Shown here: positions 57,200 to 64,000 of the stretch, piece by piece | Position numbering within the stretch: the first letter of the stretch is position 1 | How the letters are laid out: each line of letters begins with the position of its first letter | Position numbers and translations under genes: made by a program | Notes under the pieces: model-generated | What the model saw: the letters and a program-made list of their open reading frames with translations, nothing else | What the model was told of the DNA's origin: nothing | Databases searched by the model: none | Source: Bettongia penicillata ogilbyi | Lineage: Eukaryota; Chordata; Mammalia; Diprotodontia; Potoroidae | NCBI GenBank assembly: GCA_023548195.1 | Contig: JAJHZJ010000496.1 | Coordinates: 5,081,001-5,145,000 of the forward strand | Length of the DNA stretch: 64,000 bases | Reading direction: 5' to 3'

Positions 57200-57620
57200 A
57201 ATTCATATGTAAGTTTTTATATGAATCCTTTCCTCATCCCCCTTAGCAGCTCTCAAAATTAACTTATTTATCCCTTGGTAAAATGTAAGCCGGACAGCTT
57301 TGTGGTGCAGTGGATAGATCACTGGGTTGGGAGTCAGGAAGACTCAACTTCCTGAGTTTCAAATCTAACCTTAAATACTTACTTAGCTGTGTGACCCTGG
57401 GCATGTCACTTAACCCTGTTTGTCTTCATTTCATCACCTGTAAAATGAACTGGAAAAAAAATGGCAAACCACTCCAGTAACTTTGTGTAGAAAAAAGCCC
57501 AAATGGAGTTACAAAGACTCTGAAATGATTGAATAGTGACAAAATATAAGCTTCTTGAGGGGCAGAGGTTGCCTAATTTCTGTCTGCATCTTCAGTAACT
57601 AATATAGTATTAGTCACTTA
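57200..57620 (+). repeat. Old L2-like repeat split by a SINE
   Basis: Left part 57200-57290 ('tcctttcctcatccccctta', 'cccttggtaaaatgtaag') and right part 57541-57620 ('cttcttgaggggcagaggtt', 'ctgcatcttcagtaactaat') join into one element when the SINE at 57291-57540 is removed. Confidence 0.65.
57291..57540 (+). mobile_element. Full-length tRNA-headed SINE with TSD
   Basis: 'cggacagctttgtggtgcag', 'tgggagtcaggaagactcaa', 'gtgtgaccctgggcatgtca', 'aaaatggcaaaccactccag' and 'gcccaaatggagttacaaag'. Flanked by an 11-bp duplication, aaaatgtaagc (57280-57290) and aaaatataagc (57541-57551), one mismatch. A 10-bp 'caacttcctg' insert lies after the head. Confidence 0.93.
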
Positions 57621-57859
57621 ACAATATTTGTCAGTTCATTGATTTACTTCCTACGATGTGGTCCATATAATTACCGTAGCTTCCTGAATCAGGTTTGGAT
57701 GAACAGGGAGAAAAGAAAAGCAGAAGATAGAAATGAATGCTCAGTGAGAGAGTTTGGATTTAACACAAAGTCATGACATATAAAGTCTCACTGAGCTGAT
57801 TCTTGTCCCATTAATGCTTAGAGCCTTGAGTACATTTCACCAGAGATCAAAATCTAACA

Positions 57860-57975
57860 GATTGTGAAGTCTTGAGAGCAGGAATTGTCTATCTCTTTTC
57901 CTTTTATCTACAGGGCTTAGTTTAATTCCTGTAACCCAGTAGGTATCTAATAAATGCTTATTGACTAAAGAAATC
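57860..57975 (+). repeat. Old LINE-2-like tail
   Basis: 'gaagtcttgagagcaggaat', 'tcctgtaacccagtaggtat' and 'ctaataaatgcttattgact'. Confidence 0.7.
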
Positions 57976-57997
57976 AAGTTGAGAATTTTTTCTTGCC

Positions 57998-58145
57998 AAA
58001 GAAGAAAGGATGTTGGGTTTATAGTCTGAAGATCTAGGCTCAAGTCTAATCTTTGCTCATCAGTACATGTGTGATCGTAACCAATGGTATTCACTTTCCT
58101 GATCAGAAAATTAACGGGGATTTAAGTAGATGATCTCTAGGTCTG
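57998..58145 (+). mobile_element. Diverged SINE
   Basis: 'aggatgttgggtttatagtc', 'gatctaggctcaagtctaat' and 'aagtagatgatctctaggtc'. Confidence 0.7.
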
Positions 58146-59279
58146 GTCATTAATTACTATGAACCTTTGGCTTGTCTGATAGGAACTTCAAGGTTATTTC
58201 AGACCTTGGAGATGCTTTGTAGAGTAGAGGGAGGTGAAAAAGGGGGGGAAATGTAAATTGTGAACTAACACACTTCTAAGACCATAGAAGGAAGAGCCTT
58301 GTCAATTTAGGTGGCTGAGCCAAAAATAAATAAATAAATGAATAAAAGAGCAGCCCAAACTGTAAATAGAAAATGTGAAGGCTGCCATTTGATGTGCATC
58401 TGCACTCTCCTTACTAATGCATAGTGGCAGTAAAGCTCATTATTTTTAAATTTGGGAGTTCAGCTTGGCAAAGAAATTGAGAGAAAAAATGGGGACTGAG
58501 GGGACTTGTCCCTTTGCCGGAGGGCTCCTCCATCATATTATCTTACCTGCTTTTTGGGAGCATGCTGCCAGTCTCTCTGCTGCTTGTGCACATTATAATG
58601 ATGTGTCCAAAACCCCAGGTTTCTTAAACCTAGGTGATCTCAAGTGTGAGGCTGCCCTCGCGTATTTCCACTTGTCATATATTTCTCCTATTTCCCAGAG
58701 AATCAATATATAAGCAATTCAGACAGTGGCCATGCAGATAGAATTTATTTTACTTTTGAAATTTTTTATTAATGTCTTCTCTGCTCTTTAATAAGCAGTC
58801 ATTTCTTTAAATATTTTATACTCTTCGTTTATATTCTTCCATGCAAGAAAGAAAAAAAAAGTGAAATGACCTGAAATAACCTCCTCATAGTTCTTTAACC
58901 CTCTATTAAAAGAAGGGGAATATCACTGGCTCTCTGGAGTCAAGATTAGTCATTGAGTTTAATTTGATTTTAGCTTTGATTTTAGTCATTTGGAGTTATT
59001 TTTATTTACATTTTTTGGTGCCACTGGATATAGTGAACTACTGATCACTCCTCCATCATTTTGTATCATTTCTTAAATATCTTCTCATTTTTTTCTGATT
59101 TCTTCTATGTATCTTTGAAATAAAAACACTCTCATTCATGTTAGTTTATACAGCAAGGGTCTAAAACCAGTTTAATGTAAATTTTTTATCAATTGTACAT
59201 GAGTAACTTCGATGATTCTTCTATTTATTATCATTTAATTTTCTTTATATTTGTGAAATTTGTGTTTATTAATAGTTTA
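58146..59279. other. Repeat-poor DNA
   Basis: 58340-58740 has no recognised repeat and looks like a candidate conserved block. The remainder is T-rich and unclassified. Confidence 0.4.
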
Positions 59280-59400
59280 GCATGCTATTTCATTATATTA
59301 CTTATAATTATAGTTGTATATATTTATATCACTATATGTATATATTATATATAACCATATATATAATATATATTGTATATGGCTATATTATAAATGTATA
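59280..59400. repeat. TA-rich simple repeat
   Basis: tata, ttata and tatg units over about 120 bp, abutting the RTE fragment. Confidence 0.75.
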
Positions 59401-59606
59401 TGGTCTCTTTGAAGTAGAATTTGAATGCTTGGCAGATCAGCTCGAGAAAGGACTCAGTGTCTGGTGTCTTATCCTGCCAGGTGATCTTCAAAATCTTCCT
59501 AAGACAATTCAAATGCAAGTAGTTCAGTTTCCTGGCATGGCACTGGTATACTGTCCAGGTATCACAGATATACAACAGTGAGGTCTACACAGAGTCTCTG
59601 TAGACC

Positions 59607-59609
<3 letters not shown>
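59401..59609 (-). mobile_element. RTE (BovB-like) LINE fragment
   Basis: Antisense coding for the C-terminal region of RTE ORF2. An open piece contains 'TWTVYQCHARKLNYLHLNCL' and then 'RKILKITWQDKTPDTE', matching the same region of the larger copy at 62617-64000. It ends at both sides in simple repeats (TA on the left, CA on the right). Confidence 0.85.
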
Positions 59610-59640
<31 letters not shown>

Positions 59641-59668
59641 TGCATGCACACATGCATACACACACGCA
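59609..59668. repeat. (CA)n microsatellite
   Basis: About 14 pure CA units, then degenerate 'catgcacacatgcatac' units. It starts exactly where the RTE fragment stops. Confidence 0.9.
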
Positions 59669-60702
59669 AAACACAAGCAAATGCGCACACAAATTCCTTG
59701 GGAATTTTTTTAGAGCTACAACTTCAACTCTTCTAGTTTCAAATGACTTTTAAATAACTATATCTAGCCGAAACCTCCTCTTCAAGCTCAAAAGACATGC
59801 TAAACTCCAAACCCACATCTCTGTCTGTGGGTTCTAGGCAGTAAGCATCCATACTCATGATTATGTACCATGCATTAAGGAGGTAACTAACATAAGAGGT
59901 ATCATGGAGGAGAAGACAAAATGAATGAAATAAATATAGAGTGAGAAAAAGAAACAGATGCAGAGAGAAATTTCAAGCTGGACCTAGAAATGCACTAGTA
60001 CAAGACATCTGAGGGAATATAGAATCTTAGAGGGAAAATGGAGACAAGCAGAGAGAAATTCAAACCCATAGAACTATAGCTAGATTGAAATAGATACAAA
60101 TACACCTAAAAGGGAAAGAATCCAGAAAACTGCATTCACAGACACAGATTTAAATCCTCTCATGGATTATCGTCACTGACCTTCATAATACTTATTTTAA
60201 TCAAACAGATTTTTAAAGCAGCGTTGTGTGCTCTCGACTGATTCGTAAGTACATGCAGAAGAGAAAGATACAAAAGATGTGGGAAAAATTTATACCTTAT
60301 AATAATTTCAAAAAAATTAAATTCAGCTGAGAGAATGCCAACTATCACCTGTACACATATCTTTTCATTTATATACATTTCAATGAGAATATGCACATAA
60401 ATGAGGGCATCATAGATGATGGAACAAGGAGGAAATGGACAGGCTTTCACAGATGATGTTCCAGAGTGGGCCACATATTTACTAAAGTATAATTGACTGA
60501 AAGGTTTAGAGAATATAAGATCCCACAATCCTTATTGTTTTGTTTTAAATTACAAGAAAACATCACTTTGAAAAAACAATGTTTTCTTAAATATATTCCT
60601 TCAGCAGGATGTTTCCCACAGTGTTTAAAATTTTTTAATTAAAAATCAATATGCAAATTTTTCACATTGCTTTGTAACATCTGTATCCATCCACTAATTT
60701 AA
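59669..60702. other. Unclassified DNA
   Basis: The longest frame (122 codons, antisense, 60160-60528) has no recognisable domain and an odd composition, so it is treated as chance. No repeat recognised. Confidence 0.4.
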
Positions 60703-60775
60703 CATCCATCCATCCATCCATCCATCCATCCATCCATCCATCCATCCATCCATCCATCCATCCATCCATCCATCC

Positions 60776-60843
<68 letters not shown>

Positions 60844-60860
60844 GTCTGTCTGTCTATCTC
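60703..60860. repeat. Three-phase tetranucleotide array
   Basis: About 18 ATCC units, then about 16 ATCT units, then three GTCT units, each phase nearly perfect. Confidence 0.97.
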
Positions 60861-60864
60861 ATTC

Positions 60865-61105
60865 TGCCCTCTATGGAGTTCAGCACCTTTAACAGAGAGT
60901 AGAATCCTTCATCATTATTCCTGTAGGTTGTTGTGTTGATCAGACCATTTAAGCCTTTCAAAGTTGTTTGTCTTACAATATTATTTGTCATCTGGTTCTG
61001 CTTAATTCCTTCTGCATCAGTTCACTCAACTCCTCCCAGTATTCTCTGATATGGACCCTTTCATTTTTTCTCCTAATCATTTTTTAAAATTGTGTGTGAG
61101 TTATT
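60865..61105 (-). mobile_element. L1 3' UTR fragment
   Basis: 'catctggttctgcttaattc', 'cttctgcatcagttcactca' and 'tcattttttctcctaatcat' match antisense marsupial L1 3' UTR. The companion piece is at 61905-62570. Confidence 0.65.
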
Positions 61106-61904
61106 GAAAGATATAATGTCAACCTTGTATGATTGCTTGGCACACTTCTATTTGTTGACATCATATAAGATGTAAAAACGAAGATAGGAGTTTGTGCTCA
61201 CCAAGAATGTTTACCTAAACCATGAAATAGATTCAGGACCTAAACTACAACTTGAATAGGGATTCTTTATCATTGCTAAGATCTTTCAGATGATTTCAGG
61301 TACAGATAACTTTGTTCTGGTTACATCAAACCCTATAACATCACAGAGACTCCTGGAAAAGATCCATAACTAACCAAAATAGATGGAGTCAGAAATCTGA
61401 GCAGGAAAAACCAAGTAGATCAAGGGCTTTTATTGTACAAAATATTCACTTAGATGGGCAACCAATAGAGTTTGCATATGTATGTATTTATATGTATGCA
61501 TGCATGCATGTGCACTCATGCACACAGACATGTTTCCTTTACAATGTCTGCAAATAAATATTGGTTTGGGCTTATAAAGGAAGTAGATAGCCTTTGAAAA
61601 TTTCAAAATTCTTTGAATGAATCCAAACTTCTCCTAGAAAAAAAGAGGCCCATATTTAATAAATAAAACAAGAATATTTTCTTTATATCTTTTTTTACAT
61701 TTTCTTCTTTTTAGAAGTTTTTTATCCACCCTATCCTCATCTAGTGAGAAATCCCTTGTTACAAATAAAGAGCAAAAGAAGCTCAGTAAAATTAACCAAT
61801 TCTTTACCTGAGTCTGACGATGCATTATTCCATAACCATAGTTCCCATTTCTTTTAAAAGGGAGAGACAGATGTTTCTCTTCTCTTTTCCGAGATTAAGG
61901 TAGA
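61106..61904. other. Unclassified DNA between two L1 pieces
   Basis: Contains a short tatg/catg run at 61478-61530. The origin of this insert was not recognised. Confidence 0.35.
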
Positions 61905-62570
61905 TCATTATAATTACATTGCATTTTATTTTGCCCTCCCCCCATTTAAACTGGTATAATCATTGAATGAATCATCTTTTTATGATTCTATATATCAATT
62001 CATGTTTTCCATGTTTCTCTGAATTATATTTGTCTTTTATATATTATGGTAAAATTCTGTCATATTTATGAGCTATGATTTGATGAGTTATTCCATAATC
62101 AGTGACATATATTTTGTTTCCATTTCTTTATTAGTAGTGTCATTTTAAGTGTTTTGGAATAGATGGGATTTATCTTTCAATCTGTGACTTCCTTGTGGTA
62201 TATGTCAAGGAGTAAAGTATAATTAAAAATGTATAAACATTTTAACCATTTTTTCCTATCAGAATTCCAAGTTAGTTTTCAGAATGACTGGATTAATCCA
62301 CAAGTTTATCAATAATGTTACCATGTGCCTATCTTCCCATGGTCCCACCAACATTGATATTTTCTACCTTTTGTCATCTTTGGTAATTTTCTGGGTGTGG
62401 GGTGAAAGTTTCTTTGTTTGGTTTTCATGTTCTTTTTCCTTATCATTATTAGTGAGAGAGTAATTTTTCATATAATTCTTAACAATTTGTAGTTATTCTT
62501 TTGAGAATTATTTTTCACATTCTTAGACCTTTTGTGTGCTGAGGACTAGCTCATTGGTCTCATATATTTG
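61905..62570 (-). mobile_element. L1 3' end fragment (ORF2 C-terminal remnant)
   Basis: 'gagttattccataatcagtg', 'agttttcagaatgactggat', 'cccatggtcccaccaacatt' and 'ctaccttttgtcatctttgg' follow the order seen at 26395-27540. All frames are broken. Confidence 0.75.
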
Positions 62571-62992
62571 TTATTTCCTATATGTTTGGCCCTTAGAAGT
62601 ATTTGATTCGTAAATATAAATCATGGTTGGTTTTTGTCCTTTGTCTTTGAAGAGGATCAAAATGACATCACCATTGTAAAGTGAAATTTCAGTGTGTCTG
62701 AGTATGGCTGATCAAACCAATATGAGTTCACAATGCTCTACCACAGGTTGGGCACAGATAGTCCATTTGAATATTTGGTGTGGATATCCTAAATTTGTGC
62801 ATTCTGCATTTACTTGTGCTATCTCAATTCTGCTTTGCTCAAAGAGCGCAGCACCTTTTCTTACATGGGCATGCCATGCTGAGTGGTCCTGTGCCAGTGT
62901 CTCTCATGTTGCACAGTCAAATCCAAAGTTCTTGAGAGAGACTTGAGAGGGTCCTTGTATCGTTTCTTCTGGCCACCATGTGATCTTCTGCG

Positions 62993-63760
62993 CTATGCAA
63001 GTTCTCCATAAAATAGACTTTTTGGCAAGTGTACATTTTGCATTCCAACAACATGGCCAGCCCATTGGAGTTGTGCTCTCTGAAGCATAGTTTGAATACT
63101 TGGCAGTTCAACTCGAGCAAGGACTTCGGTGTCTGGTAACTTAAGATAGTTCAAGTGGAAGCTATTCAGTTTCCTGACATGGCAGCAGTAGAATGTCCAT
63201 GTTTCACAAGCATATAACAATGAGGTCAGCATAATGACTCTGTAGACCTTCAGTTTGGCAGTCAGTCTAATACCTCTTCTCTCCCAAACTTTTCTTTGGA
63301 GCCTCCCAAACACTGAGCTAGCTCTGGTAATGCGTGCATCAACCTCATTGTCAACGTGTACATCCCTGGAAAGTACATTACCGAGGTAAATGAACTTATC
63401 CACAGCATTCAAAACTTCTCCATTTGCTGTAATTGATGGTTCCACACATGGATGGTGTGGTGGTGGCTGATGGAGTACCTGTGTTTTTTTGGTCCTAATT
63501 ATTAAGCCAAAATTATTACAGGCAGCAGAGAATTGATCCTTACTTTGTCGCATCTTAGTTTCAGAGGCTTCATTAAGTGTACAATCATCTGCAAACAGAA
63601 AATCATGCACCAGCACTCCCTCCACTTTGGTCTTGGCTTGTAATGTTTTCAAATTGAAGAACTTACCATCAGCATGGTACTTGACCTTGATGCCATGTTC
63701 ATCTTCACTGAAAGCATTTGTCAACATGGCTGAAGCCATCATGCTAAAAAGCAAACACAC
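62993..63760 (-). pseudogene. RTE reverse transcriptase, C-terminal part, broken
   Basis: 255 open codons of an RTE-clade ORF2 (reverse transcriptase for target-primed retrotransposition). The palm catalytic box FADD is at residues 56-59 (D58, D59), followed by the 'FGLIIRTKKTQV' block (84-95), 'KFIYLGNVLSRD' (122-133) and 'TSLLYACETWT' near 178. The N-terminal side is cut by a small deletion and a stop after the GVKQGC motif (about 63745-63765), which joins the palm core to the tandem array. The C-terminal end is an in-frame TAG at 62993; RTE-like codons (RRRSHGGQKKRY) continue beyond it. Compared with the copy at 59401-59609, about 30 bp (roughly ten codons) are missing in the 'LNYLK-LPDTE' region. 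Confidence 0.88.
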
Positions 63761-63774
63761 AGCCCTGTTTCACT

Positions 63775-64000
63775 CCATTGGTGACTGAGAAGGCATGAGA
63801 ACTCTGTCCATTGGTGACTGAGAAGGCATGAGAACTCTGTCCATTGGTGACTGAGAAGGCATGAGAACTCTGTCCATTGGTGACTGAGAAGGCATGAGAA
63901 CTCTGTCCATTGGTGACTGAGAAGGCATGAGAACTCTGTCCATTGGTGACTGAGAAGGCATGAGAACTCTGTCCATTGGTGACTGAGAAGGCATGAGAAC
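63775..64000. repeat. 33-bp minisatellite made from RTE coding sequence
   Basis: Six full 33-bp units (63775, 63808, 63841, 63874, 63907, 63940) and a 28-bp partial at 63973-64000, all identical by eye. On the minus strand each unit contains the FSVTNG codons of the RTE palm, and the unit nearest the ORF continues into GVKQGC. The unit is a multiple of three and all three minus frames are open through the array. It continues beyond the window. Confidence 0.97.

Larger units (their letters stand above)
62617..64000 (-). mobile_element. RTE (BovB-like) LINE, 3' part
   Basis: The 3' end is near 62617, where the element reads CTTCAAAGACAAAGGAC on its own strand. A 3' region follows up to about 62990, then ORF2 coding sequence to 63760, a frame break, and the 33-bp array that continues past the window edge. 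The 5' part lies outside the window. Confidence 0.88.

Noticed and set aside
60160..60528. 122-codon antisense frame
   Set aside because: No recognisable domain, odd Ile/Cys-rich composition, no start context or flanking gene signals. Length is within chance for the window.
63775..64000. Possible CRISPR array
   Set aside because: Units are head-to-tail with no spacers, the host is a mammal, and the unit is derived from RTE coding sequence.

Overview
The window looks like nuclear DNA from a marsupial mammal, either intergenic or deep intronic. It is AT-rich, and no intact protein-coding gene, splice-linked exon set or structured RNA gene could be recognised. The marsupial call rests on the repeats: tRNA-headed SINEs with a 'caaatgggatcaaagag' type tail, older MIR/Ther-1-like CORE-SINEs, L1-derived elements whose 5' end reads GGAGCCAAGATGG, and an RTE (BovB-like) LINE. 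The species cannot be fixed from the sequence alone. Family assignments are from memory of sequence patterns, not from a library search.

Layout. 1-6.4 kb holds SINE and CORE-SINE copies, an old repeat called 'RepA' here, and unclassified DNA. 6.46-7.63 kb is the 5' end of a half-L1 (HAL1) on the minus strand. 7.7-13 kb holds microsatellites, including a 347-bp purine tract inside a CORE-SINE, and a perfect 36-bp inverted repeat at 10180-10258. 13-31 kb is dense in SINEs, with a dispersed ~205-bp duplicate (18616-18821 and 20341-20545), a long RepA copy (21010-22200) and an L1 3' end (26395-27540). 31-46 kb has trinucleotide and tetranucleotide arrays, a fold-back hAT-type MITE nested in a SINE (32874-33063), a Z-DNA-prone palindrome (41907-41946) and AT-rich stretches that look like candidate conserved non-coding DNA. 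47-54 kb carries two HAL1 elements in the same orientation, each running from 5' end through ORF1 straight to the 3' UTR. The second sits inside a RepA copy and has a visible target-site duplication. 54.8-62.6 kb holds further candidate non-coding elements, a SINE with a clear target-site duplication, an RTE scrap and L1 3' pieces. 62.6-64 kb is an RTE reverse-transcriptase remnant whose palm-domain coding sequence has been turned into a perfect 33-bp tandem array that runs off the window edge.

The recognisable coding sequence is retroelement-derived and broken: HAL1 ORF1 (RNA-binding chaperone) and RTE ORF2 (reverse transcriptase). The most notable observations are the RTE-derived minisatellite, a 32-nt exact patch shared by HAL1 ORF1 and an unrelated repeat 4 kb away, the long perfect hairpin, and the two ORF2-less HAL1 copies.
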